Assembly (NCBI GenBank): GCA_905221605.1
Contig: CAJNDS010001001.1
Span: 426,049-490,048 of the forward strand
DNA: 64,000 nucleotides
Direction: 5' to 3'
Source: Symbiodinium natans
Taxonomy: Eukaryota; Sar; Dinophyceae; Suessiales; Symbiodiniaceae
Of the stretch, positions 23,027 to 34,800 are shown in pieces (position 1 is the stretch's first letter; each line of letters opens with the position of its first letter). The notes under the pieces were generated by a model. The model did no database searches. It was not told the DNA's origin and was given only the letters and a program-made list of their open reading frames with translations. Made by a program: the position numbers and the translations under genes.

Positions 23027-25175
23027 AACCTCCGGAAGGATAATGGATTTCCTGCCTTTCATGGTGCGTTCTGCGCATGGTGGGACTCGGGCTTCGACAA
23101 CGTTTCCCGCGGACTTTAGGGCTCCGACCCTAAACCCTGAACCCTGAAGAGCCAAGACTTTTCCAAACCCCAAACTCCCCCTGGGCAGCCCCGGCGACTG
23201 GGCGAAGCAGGCGAAGCCCAGCGCCCAAAGGCCTCTGCCAGTCAGGGGGTTAATTAATAATTAACTGGGCGGCGTCTAGGGTTTAGGGTCTAGGGTTTAG
23301 GGGTTTCGGGTTTAGGGTTTAGGGTTTAGGGTTTAGGGTTTCGGGTTTAGGGCCGAAGTCTGCTTCCCGCACATGAGTGGGCAATTGTCTCTTTGGCTTT
23401 CGCCCGACTGATCGGCAGATTGGAATTGAAGCAATCCGCGCAACTATGCCAGAGCCTTACAACTTTCAAAGCTGCTGTTGTACAGCCAGTACCTCTTGGG
23501 GCCGAGTTCTGCAAAACGAGATCAAAAAAGGAATATGCTTTTGGTTGCAGAGGGCTTAAGCTCGCAAAAAGGTTTAAATCTACATCCTCACAATCACAAT
23601 CGTAGTCACCCACTCGGCAGCGGAGGATTTGAGGGGAGGATTTTTGGGCTTTGGGAACAACAACCATGGAACTTTCGAAATCCCCCTAAACCCTAAACCC
23701 TAAACCCCGTCAGATGGCACATGGTTTACCCCTCCCCCCCTCTCTCCAAGCTCCCGACAGCCGGACAGGAATGCCGGGCGTATGCTGGGCTTTGCAGGTG
23801 AGCGCAGCTGCAACACCTCCCCAGGATAGCACGGGAGGCTTGGATTCAACAGCGGTTTGGGTTGGGGGGGGTAAGGGTTCGGGGTGGGTCAGGGCTCAGG
23901 TCAGCTCGGATTCCATGATTAGGGTTTAGGGCTTAGGGGTTTGGCATGTCTAATTTCTAGGCTGCTTCACTGAGCACGAAGCCGTTACGCGGCGAAGGGT
24001 TGTTAGGCTGATGCAGAGCCCTCCTTATTAACCTTATCCCAGCCTTCTTGCAAGAGGTGTAGCTGAGGTAGATCACGGTGCTGGACGCCCAAACCTCGCA
24101 GTAGTCCGAAGGTCTTAAGGTCTTTCTGGGCTTGCAGCCGATGCGAGCCCTCTCTGACATAGATGGAAGAGGCTAGAATCTGCTCCTCAGATTTAGGGAG
24201 GCGCTATAAGGCTACAAGCATGAGGCCTGGATTGCTGGCGGACAAGGTGTTGCTAGGAGCTAGCAGCAGCTAGCAGCTAGGCGGCTGCACAGATGTCCTG
24301 GAGACCATCAGCCCTACCCTCTTCGATGCCTACAAGAGGTAGATGCCGGCCTCAACACGCCTAAAAAGGACAGCTCATTCTGCATGAAAACATCCATGGA
24401 GCCACCCAACGCCTCAACAAACAAATCCTGAAACAAAAAAAAAACAAGGCAGCACTGGGCAACCGACGCCCAGGGCCATGGGAAAAACGAAGCAGGCGGA
24501 CTGAGCAGGGGAGAGGTGCAGCTAGTAAGGCCGGCGACGTAAGCGCATTAAAGGCTTCGTGGACACACCAATCCCCTTCTCCTAATAGGAAAAATGGGGT
24601 GCAACGCTAAACCCGACACCCTAAGGTTTACTTCGAACTGCTCAGAAGTCCCGGTTGCTATTCTAGGGAGTGAGGGGGCCGGGGTGATCGACAACTCAGG
24701 TGCTGTCTTTTTTGGATGCTGTGAGCTTTGTTTCGATCCCTAAAGACCAAACGAACCCTAAAATTGGGGGTCTTCTACCCCAGTACTACTACAATTTTCC
24801 GATTAAGCTATATGAACCATCAACCCTTCTAGGGTCCATGTGGCTTTCAAGGATGTGCTCCAAGGACAGTGCGTCCTGATGGACACAAACTCCGAACTGA
24901 AGCCGGCCCCCTCAACAATTGGCGTCCGGCCGGTGTGTTGGGATTTTCCCGGTGCCACATGGCGAAGGGCCTGAGCCACGCCGACGCCCCAACACGAGTT
25001 CAAACATGACCCCAGAACCTTTCAAGGTGCAGAGCTTCTGGGGTTTAGGGTTGAGGGTCTCGTTTAGGGTTTAGGGTAAGGTTGTGGCAGTTGTGGCATG
25101 GATGCGAAGGAAGCAGCGAGGGACGGTGTGCCCGTGCGCTGCCAGAGAGTACAATGTGCACAGGAAATCCGTCCG

Positions 25176-25214
<39 letters not shown>

Positions 25215-25793
25215 CCCCTCTCCCTTTCCCCCTGCCTTTCCCCCTCCCTGCCCCCCCCCCCCTCCCCCTCCCACAACTTACTTGCAGGGTCCTTAAAAGG
25301 GTTCACGGGAGGGTATGCACCCCAAAGCTTCCCTAATGATAATACTTTTCACTGCTCCCTAAGCCTCGTGAACCCCCATACCCTATAATGCACTGCAGTG
25401 GAAGGCATTCGTCTCCACACAAGTGTCTCAAACACCGGTCCCTCCTCCACTTCAGATACCCCCTAAACCCTAAACCCTAAACCCTAAACCCTAAACCCGA
25501 AACCCTGTAGAGCCCCTTTAAACCCCGAAACACAACACTGAAGTCCAGAGCCAGGCGTTTTTTAGTACCCAACAAGGTCCTCATGGCGCACCGATGCGCC
25601 AAACCTGGGTCCCCAGGTCTAAAAGGTCTTTAAGCGAGGTCACAGAGTAGCCTCGGAAAAGAGACAGCTGCAACTTTTAGGGTTTAGGGTTTAGGGTTTG
25701 GGTTCAGAAGGGAACATAACCCAACCAAACAAAGGGGAATAAGGGCTGCAACTTTGTGCTCGTTGGGGCGTTATACAAGGGAACATGACCAAC

Positions 25794-25856
25794 CCCTAAA
25801 CCCTAAACCCTAAACCCTAAACCCTAAACCCTAAACCCTAAACCCTAAACCCAAAC
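25794..25856 (-). repeat. Interstitial telomere tract
   Basis: Exact CCCTAAA; a plus-orientation tract lies nearby at 25960-26010. Confidence 0.9.
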
Positions 25857-27013
25857 AAAAGGGACTAGGGGCCCGCTCCACCACGGTTTCAGCCGCTCGT
25901 TTCCGAGCAACCCAAAGCTGCAACGCCGTCATGCTCGCAATTACAAAGCACAGTCAGCTGCATTTAGGGTTTAGGGTTTAGGGTTTAAGGTTTAGGGTTT
26001 AGGGTTTAGGGGAAGGATACCGATTTTTTTTTTTGCCCTATGCTTCCAGGCACCTCTAGAAACCTAACCCTCGGGTCCCTGGAAGGATTGGAGTTCCCGA
26101 AGCCATAAACCCTTTCTGAACCCGTAAACCCCTAAACCCTAAACCCTAAACCCTAAACCCTAAGCCCTAGGCCCTGCTGATATGGGGCGTGGGTGTCTGG
26201 CGGCAAGTGCTGCTTGGGCTACAGTTTGCCACTCAAGAACGTAAGGAAGTGCTCGTGTACGGGAACCAGCGCTCCAAAACAGTAAGGCGTATAAGACGCC
26301 TCAAAGCTACTACGAAAGGTCCTATAGAGGGGCATTTAGATCTAACAGCCCCCTGGAAGAAAGGGTGGCCACTGTGTCGGTAGCGTTGGGCCGCACGGCA
26401 ACAAACCACTTATGGCTCACAGAGCAAAGGAGGGAGATGCCCTACCCCAAGAAATCTAGGAACCACATGCCACATGTGGGGTGAGGACTTCTATAACGGC
26501 TGAGGGATAGAGGTCGAGGGCTCAGGATTTAGGATTTGTACAAGGGGGTTCGGGCTTGGTGTTTCGGTCTCTATCTGTAAAACGGGTTCCCGGTTTAGGG
26601 GGTGTGTGGATTCTTTACGGGCTGAAGTTTAGCTTTCCGCAGCTCTGTCGAACTTCTCCTTACTCACAATGGAGCCCGCAGAAACTTGTCAGGCACACGG
26701 CAAAGGAGTCTCATTGCAGCCTCACATATTAGAGGAGACTCGCAGCGCCATGTTCAGAACCTGATGAGGGGCCCTGGTCCTCAGTCCTGGGGCCTTTTGG
26801 TGCCAGAGACTAAACCCTAAACCCCAAACCCCAAACCCTCTAAAGCCCTATAAAGCCCAAACCGCTCGAGGCACGAGAATACAAATACTTGCTATATGGC
26901 TGCATAGGCCCACAACAGTTTCAAGAGGCCCATGCTTAGCTACAGCCACTCCGGACAGCCCGGCCGCTGAAAACAGGGGTCTCCTTCAGATTCCCTGCAA
27001 AGATTTCGATTCC

Positions 27014-27112
27014 AGGTTAGGGTTTAGGGTTTATAGGGTTTAGGGTTTAGGGTTTAGGGTTTAGGGTTTAGGGTTTAGGGTTTAGGGTTTAGGGCTAGGG
27101 TTTAGGGTGAAG
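27014..27112 (+). repeat. Interstitial telomere tract, about 13 units
   Basis: TTTAGGG just beyond the 3' end of the ankyrin gene (stop at 27242). Confidence 0.9.
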
Positions 27113-27241
27113 GATGTTGATCATAGTCTGTTGGGATTGGTACTGGGGTTCTGGGCTCGGGCTGCAATCTTCCTGCCACTCTCCTGCGGAGAACGTGGAA
27201 TCAGCTTGCCGGCACATCAGTGCACATATTGGGCAGCTGCT

Positions 27242-30200
27242 TCAAAAATCTTCTGCAATCAGGCCGGTGACATCGGCCACTGCGGCTGCCGTTATTCTGG
27301 CACATTCTGCCCGCCGCCCTTCCAGAGCATCCCGCACAAAGTACGGCACCGACTGCTCCTTCGCAACCTAGGTAGCCCAGAAACCCTATTCTAATCAGCG
27401 TAACATCAGCGTAACCGCCCCGTTGTAGTTGTTGGTTGCTTTAGAAGAGAACCTAGACCCTGAACCCTACACCCTAAACCCTAAACCCTAAACCCAGAAG
27501 AGGGTACCGCTGGGCTGCCAAGCAACATCCGCCGCGGTCCGGTTGCGGCAGTTGCGGAGATCGAGCCGCGCACCCGCAGCAATCAAGGCGGCCGCTCCCT
27601 CGAACCTGAGTGGTAGGGTTTAGGGTTTAGGGTTTACGGTTTAGGGTTTAGGGTTTAAGGTTTAGGGTTTAGGTTTAGGGTTTAGGGTTTACGGTGTTCT
27701 GTTTAGGGCTTAGCGTTTCTTGTTTAGCGTTTAGGGTTCTTGGATACAGATGCAAACACATCGTGTTGCTGAGCTGGCCGTGTGCTACCAGGGGCCTACA
27801 GTAATATTTAGGTTACTGGCACCTGTTTTTTTTATTGTTGCAATCCGGTGTGGAAGTATACAGGGCAGAATGGCCCTGCTATCCTTACCTTACCAAAGGG
27901 ATCAAAGCCTTCTGGCACAGTCGGGGCGCTGCCCCCCAATCAGAGCCGTCATGAGAGGTGTCGCGCCCGGACAGTGGTAGCACACCCGCGTGGTCTTGGT
28001 GACCTTACCATACCTGGGGTCGAAAGGAACCCTAACACGATCACCCTACCAGGGCCGTGTATGGGCCATAAACCCTAAACCCTAAACCCTAAACCCCAAG
28101 CCCTAAACCTATCAGGGTCACATATGGACCTGGACCACAATCCCTTTGTAGGCTCAAACCTAAACCCTAAACCCTAAACCCTTAAACCCTAAACCCTTAC
28201 AAACCCTAAACCCTTTTAAACCCTAAACTCTGGTAACCCTAAACCCTAAACCCTAAACCCTAAACCCTATAAACCCTAAACCCTAAACCCGAAGTTCCAG
28301 GGCACTTGTGCTGAAGGGTCTTCATGCCAACCCAGAGGCGCCAAAGCCTGGACTTCTCCTGGGACTGACTTCGGGGATGCCCCGAGAAGCACAAAGCACG
28401 TTAGGATTTAGGGTTTAGGGTTTAGGGTTTAGGGTTAAGGGGTTTAGGGTTTAGGGTTTGGGGCTAGGGGTTAGGGGGTTTAGGGTTAGGGGGTTTATGG
28501 TTTAGGGCTATCGCGTAAACAATATCTTAAATTATTTTACTTCGAACATCCCCACCTTGCTCCTCGTCAAAAGGAAAGAGCGCAAATAAGATGTTCAAAC
28601 AAAGACACATTGATTCAAATACGCTTTCTTAGTATGTGCTTGCAACTGGAGTTGGCTCCGTTGGGCACTCCAGGGAGACTCTGGGGTTGGGCACTCCAGG
28701 GAACTCTGGGGTTGGGCATTGAGGAGTTTCTGACACTGGGCTGGGCACTCCAGGGAGACTCTGGGGTTGGGGGTTGGGCACTCCAAGGAGACTCTGCAGC
28801 TGGGCACTCCAGGAGTTTCGGGTTGGGCACTCAGGGAGACTCTGGTCTGGGACTCAGGGAGGGGTTGGGCATTCCGGGGAGACTCTGGGGTTGGGCACTT
28901 CAGGGAGACTCTGGGGTTGGGCACTCCAGGAGTTTTTGGGTTGGGCCCTTTAGGGAGTGTCTGGGGTTGTGCACTCCAGGGATTTTCTGGGGTTGGGCAC
29001 TCCAGGGAGTCTCTAGGAGTAGACCGGGCGAGAAAAAGAGTTCCGGGCGAGGAGAGGAGTTGAGTTTAAAATCTAACAACCCACACCGAAGGTGGGGAAC
29101 AAAAGCGAAGTATCGTACGCATCAAACTACTGATGCCAATGGCCTACACCCTTTATCTTGGGGGATCAGGCCGCTTTGGGGCTACTTCTGATTCACCCTA
29201 CATTCAGCAAAAAAAGTTGAAGCTCTCTTTCCTTAAACCGCCTTCATCGAGGTCCAAGTCTCATACACGTTCCAGGGCTCGTTGACATCCGCTTTAAGCT
29301 CCAGCAAGCGTGCAACTAAATCCGCTCGACCTCCGCGACCACCCATAGCCTGAGAAACGGAGACGCGGGGGTCTCCTAAAATAGGGGTACCATTTTGTCG
29401 GGGGTTCCTTAACAATAAGGACTGCCGCGTTTTGGGGGGTATAGAAGGGGACCCCTTTTTGCTCAGTGCTCATATGGCTGGTTCCTTGTTCCTCTGAGTC
29501 GACATCTTATCAGGACTTCCAAAGCACCGGAGATGTATGGTTTCCGTAGACTCAAGGGTATAACCCTAAACCCTAAACCCTAAACCGTAAACCCTAAACC
29601 CTAAACCCTAAACCGTGTATACATGGAACTCTCTAATACCACCGGCAACTCGCAAAGCCTTGCCAACAACAAAACCCAAGGGGCCGCTGAGAGAGCTTGA
29701 GAAAAGTTCACGGGCCGTCCGCCATGTGCGGGCATGAGCTGTCCTTGGTAGCCCAGTAACCATATTCTGATTAAGGGCACCCTTTTTTGGCCCTAAACCC
29801 TAAACCCTAAACCCTAAACCCTAAACCCTAAACCCTAAACCCTAAACCCTAAACCTAAAACCCTAAACCCTAAACCCTAAACCCTAAACCCTAAACCCTA
29901 AACCCTAAACCCTAAACCCTAAACCCTAAACCAAAAAAAAAAGGGGGGTAAAGGGCGCCACTGGGCTACCAGGTGTCCTTGCAGCAGCAGCTCCTCCAGG
30001 GCGTCCAGGGAGGCATGTCCACAGCAGGTCCTTGGTAGCCCAGTACCTACATGGGCTATTATACCCTATAACGGTAACCCTAAACCCTAAACCCTAAACC
30101 CTAAACCCTAAACCCTATGACCCCTTTAAAAAAAGGCCCTTTATGGGCTTGGTTAGGGGGTTATGTAAGGCCTAATAGCCCATGCTGGTAACCATATGAT

Positions 30201-31821
30201 AAATAAGGGCACCCGTTTTTGGCTGGTTAATTCACAAGGGAACCTTGAGCCAAAAAAAAAAAGGAAAAAGGGCACCCACTGGGCTACCAAGGGTCTCAAT
30301 GGGATGGTATCCCAGGATGTCCCTCGCATGGGGGTTGCACCTTGCCTCACAGAGAAGGCGGATGCCTGCCGCGTTGTTGGCCAAAGCCGCCATGTTCATG
30401 GCTGGCTGGATACCACCATCCAACCTCCTTGAGAGGAGCCGCTTGCAAACAATTTAATATAGGCCTCTGGGGTATACTATCTACTTGCAGGTAAGGTTGC
30501 AAGGGCCCGAAATATTGCTAGAATAACCATATTTTTGCCCTACCTATAACCCTACTTGTAAGTACCTATGAATCCCAAGTAGGGCGCTTTTTTATACATG
30601 GGGCCCGCAGATCAGAAGCCTTTCAAACATCAGCCCAAGATGCGCCCTTGCTTCAATCAGCAGGCGCCCGGCTTCGTTGTGCTTGAAGAACATGCAGATG
30701 GCCAACGCTGAAGCCCACGGCGGCATCCCCACCAGCGGCTGATCCTTCTTGCTACACTGCTGAGATATGGGGGTTAACAAAAATAAGGGACCCCTAAGAT
30801 AGCCCCCCAAATAAAAGGACTCCCTTATAATGAGGACCCCAATACGGTACCCTAATCTCAGAAACCACCGTATCAGGACGATCTGATATGCCTACGAAAA
30901 GCCCTGAGACTCAAAGGCCAAAGAACTCGTGGCAGACTCTTGCTGGGGTAGGTTCGGGGGCCCTGTTTAAAAACATATGTCTTATGGCTTTGTAAGGATT
31001 GACAAAGGGGACTAAGGGAAATAAAATACATAAGATCTTCAAACTTACCCCTGAAGCCCGAGCCTGCTTGGTTTGGCGGTTGATGGCCGCCCGCTGCTCA
31101 AGCAGACTTCGAACCACCGTCGCATCGCCATTGAGGGCCGCATAGTGCAAAGGCGCCCATCCAGCCTCAACTCGGAGGCTAAACTGGGGGGGTTTCCGAA
31201 ATTCGGGGTAACCTTTCTGGGGGTCCCTACTTAGGGGGGGATTCTATTCTGTTTGGGGTACAAAAAAGGGTACACTGGGGACTGCTGAAAGAATCAGGGC
31301 CACTGCAAGCCTAGGGAAATGATTCTACTGAACTATGCTCCCGTAGAACCTTCATAAAAAAACAATATTTTTAATATCCTCTTGGGTTTGCTATGAAATA
31401 AAGAAATTCCCAAGGGGGATATAGTGAAGGGGTGTCTGAGTTCACCTGGTGTTTCCCTGCTTCGGCCTTGTCCACGTTTCCCACGGATGTGAAGCCATTC
31501 TGGTAGAGGAACCTTGGCTGGCAATAAGAATCGTCATAATAGTGTTGAGAGCGGAGAATATGGCAGAGGATATTGCAGAATAACGGTACGACTGCTATAC
31601 TACTTGCTTAAGAACCCCCATTCTTCCTCGTAAGGGAAATATGGGATTCTTACCTTGTGTTTTTTGGGGGGCTCTTTCGCAAATATTAGTAATGATCGAA
31701 TGATGGTGATGATGAATGAAGAATCCAAAGCCAGGGTGCTGCCTCCCCGGAAGCACGGCAGGGTCAGCATCGCCGGGGTCGAAGTCGGGCAGGAGGTCGT
31801 CGACAAACTTGGCCGGGAATC
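27242..31821 (-). CDS. Exons for the C-terminal ankyrin repeats and stop codon
   Basis: Twelve exons. 31757-31821 gives AKFVDDLLPDFDPGDADPA, 31467-31517 gives FLYQNGFTSVGNVDK, and 31049-31165 gives AGWAPLHYAALNG and VVRSLLEQRAAINRQTKQA. 30614-30759 gives GMPPWASALAICMFFKHNEA, and 30296-30427 gives QPAMNMAALANNAAGIRLLC. 29978-30030 gives GHASLDALEELLLQG, 29685-29743 gives NFSQALSA, and 29239-29349 gives GGRADLVARLLELKADVNEP. 28306-28358 gives RLWRLWVGMKTLQHK, and 27930-28013 gives YHCPGATPLMTALIGG. 27527-27605 gives EGAAALIAAGARLDLRN, and 27242-27367 gives VAKEQSVPYFVRDALEG and ends GLIAEDF-stop. Ankyrin helices and hairpin loops are split across exons, so single open frames in this interval look like short meaningless fragments until they are joined. 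Confidence 0.85.
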
Positions 31822-34800
31822 CTGGCGATGGTTTTGGGGGCTTCCGAAATTCGGGGTACCTTGTTGGGGGTCCTTAAGATAAGGGGATCCTGCTATTTGG
31901 GGGGGTCTATTTTCAGGGCTCCCCTATTTTCGTAATAAAAAAAAAAACCTATTTAGGATCCCCGGGATGAGAGGGTTCTGAGAGCTTTGCCGGATTCCTG
32001 CTGTAGTTCTGAGGGTTCTGAAGGCCCTGGGATATGCTGTAAAATTATGGTTTACGGACCCTGACCCAAGTTCACAGTAAACCTTCGGAATGATGGCTTC
32101 TTCCGAAGTCTGCATCTCTCTGCCTTCTCAGCTAGCCCTCCTACCGTGCGGGCCTCTTACTCCCGTAATTCCCTAAACACGACACCCCAAACCCCCAAAC
32201 CTCCTTTTGCAACTGGACTCTAACCCCCTTCTTCCTAAACCCTAAACCCTAAACCCTACATCCTCGGTTGCCTGAAAAGGGTCCTCTGAGGTGTACTCCC
32301 TGGAGGTTGAGTAGCAGACGGTATGCCACGAAGTCTTGAGCTTGCAGGTGGAGCCAGAGCCTGCGCCTCACTCGTGTTTGGTAGTACATTTGGAGCTTTG
32401 GCAACTCTGCGGAACTTGGGGTTTTAGGAGTTTATTAAGGGGGTGAGGCCCTCCCACATTTTGAGGTTCGACCTTCCAAGCCATGTACCATGTACCTCCA
32501 CCAACAACAAAAAATTAGTTAAGTAATTAATAAAAGTCTCCTAGGCGCTGCTTTCCAAGCCTGCATCCTTCAAACCCAAAACCCTAAGCCCTAAACCCTG
32601 CATCCCTAAACCCTCAACCCCTTGAGAGCCCCGAGCGTGCCTCAGGGCACCTTCGAAGACTGGTGCCAGCTTGTCGCGGTCCTGAGCTAGGCCACAGAGT
32701 AGCCTAGGAATACAGAGGGCACTAGACCCAAGAGTAGCCTAGGAATGAAACGGGTACCCTTTCTGGGTTAAAAGGGAACAGAAAACCTGAAAAGAAAGGA
32801 ATAAGGGCCTACTCTGGGTCTGAGGTTTATTTAGGGTTTAGGATTTAGGGGTACCCTGATGAGTCACTAAACCCCGCGGTTCGAGTTGGCTTTTGATGTG
32901 CTGACTTCCAATGAGGGCCTGAAATTAGCACAGAAGTCCCTAAACCCTACCCCTAAGAAAACTGAGAAGTGGCAAACACTTGGACTTAGACCCCTAAACA
33001 ACTGAGCTTGAAGGCTCAGGGGACTTAGTCTTAGTGATCCATTGTTGGAAGGGTTTCGGGTTGAAGGTCAGGGTTAAGCTTCAGAATGCTTAGAAAGTTT
33101 AGGTAAACTGAGTAAGTATGTAGTTGTAAGCCAGGCTATCTGTACAGGAAGACGGGATATCCTAATCTACTTAACTAAGTTCTTGAGCCTTCAAGTACAA
33201 CCTTGAACCCTAGCTGAACCTTTTATAGGAGCTCCTTTGGGGTCTTACTTGACAAGATGGAATTCGCCCGCCAACACACACCAAAAAAAGCAACAGCAAT
33301 GAAGGGTCGAGGTCGTCCTTGAGGACCTCCCTGAAACCCTAAAGCCTGCAAACCTCATGCGAAGCCATAATTATAATTTCTATGAATACTTAAATTTCTA
33401 AATGGATCAAGCACGTAGCTATAGATGACCTAAACCCTAAACCCTAAACCCTAAACCCTAAACCCTAAACCCTAAACCCTCCTTTTGCTCGGCCCCAGGG
33501 TCTGCGGGCACCGTGAAGCTGCCTTCCCCCGGCGGTCCCCCGATGGAGGCCAGGGGCGAGGCAACCACCTCGAGGTCGGTCGCGCTCCTTTTGGGGTTTA
33601 GGGTTTAGGGCTAGGGTTTAGGGCTAGGGTTTAGGGTTTAGGGTTTAGGGTTTAGGGTTGAGGGTTGAGGGTTTAGGGTTCAGGGTTTCTGGTTTAGGGT
33701 TTCGGGTTTAGGGTGTAGGGTTTAGGATTGAGTTTTACGGTTTAGGGCTCCTCTTTCTTTGCTGGTCAGTGAGAGGAAGGGAGGGGAGGGGGGTGAAAAT
33801 GGTGCCCTTTGTTGATTTCTGTTGGGAAATAAGGTCCAGGGTACAGCTTAGGGTTTAGGGCTCTTTTTGTTTGCTTGCCAGGGACAAGAGGGGGGAGGAG
33901 GGTTACAGGGTTTAGGGTTCAGGGTTTAGGGTTTAGGGCTTTTGGCTCTTCATGAGAAGGGCTGGCTCAGCGGATTCAAGCTTCACGGGGTTGAGCTAAA
34001 CCCTGAACCCTGAACCCTAAACCCTGAACCTCAAACCCCAGACCCCAAACCCTAAACCCCAAACGTTCTTTCTAGGGTTTGGGAGGCCCCGTTGGCTCCT
34101 GATCATGATCCAGGAGGCGTCGGCCGAGAGCTCCCTGATGGCCCTTTCTACTCCTCGGCAGCCCAGTAGGTGCATCTCACAATAAGGGTATACGGTATAG
34201 GGTATAGGGTTTAGGGTACCCATATTCCGGTAGAGCCATTAGATCCATGTCACAATGAGGGTACTCTGCTGTCAGTTACTTTTTTGCTTAAAAGAAGGGG
34301 TGGCTAGATCCATTCCATCCATCTCACAATAAGGGTATCCTTATTTGTGCTAGTATTACTTCTTGCGACGGAATCCCTTTTAAACAATAAAAGTTGCAAA
34401 AATCGAGCACCACTGGGCTGCCAAGACTCGGCACCACCCGCGATCTGCCCAAGTGCTCGGTGTGAAGAGCCTGGCTCCCGATTCGCTGTACACAACCGGG
34501 CACCTGCACCATTGTTGGGGTACTACTACAAACATGATCATTTTTGGTTCCTGATTGTGTACTCTTAAACATGATCATTTATGGTCGCGTATTGTGTTAA
34601 AGTATTCATAAAAATGACAACATGATTTTCAACAATGATACAGGCACAAGGCGAGGAAGAAGGATGTCTTGGCCACGTAGGACGGAATGCTGGCAATGGC
34701 GTTGCGAAGGCTGCTCCGGAAGCCCTGTGATACGATCGTGTGGTAGTCCTGCCCTGACGTGTACTCGAGCTGTGGGCAGGAGAAATAGTCGTACCAGATG

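Larger units (their letters stand above)
16013..27241. other. Repeat region without recognised genes
   Basis: Unique patches between telomere tracts (for example 16090-16680, 18380-18900, 23360-23660, 24160-25010 and 26190-26990) have weak coding-like stretches, such as the plus-strand frame starting VAFKDVLQGQCVLMDTNSEL near 24837. None matches a family I know, and no splice chain could be built. Confidence 0.5.

Noticed and set aside
25064-25388. Proline- or glycine-rich open frames
   Set aside because: Caused by C-runs. No conserved sequence around them.
28610-29191. 193-codon plus-strand open frame
   Set aside because: By-product of the 26-27-bp minisatellite in the ankyrin-gene intron.
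30246-30262. TTTTGGCTCAAGG on the minus strand, resembling the 3' end of the dinoflagellate spliced leader
   Set aside because: It is a variant of the family C interior (GGGTTCCCTT region) and lacks the CCGTAGCCA start of the leader. Chance resemblance is likely.
31950-32115. Open minus-strand frame between ankyrin-gene exons
   Set aside because: The direct join of the flanking exons (VHLRG to FPAKF, GA-AG) is in frame, and this segment contains repeated CTCAGAACCCTC-like units, so it is treated as intron.
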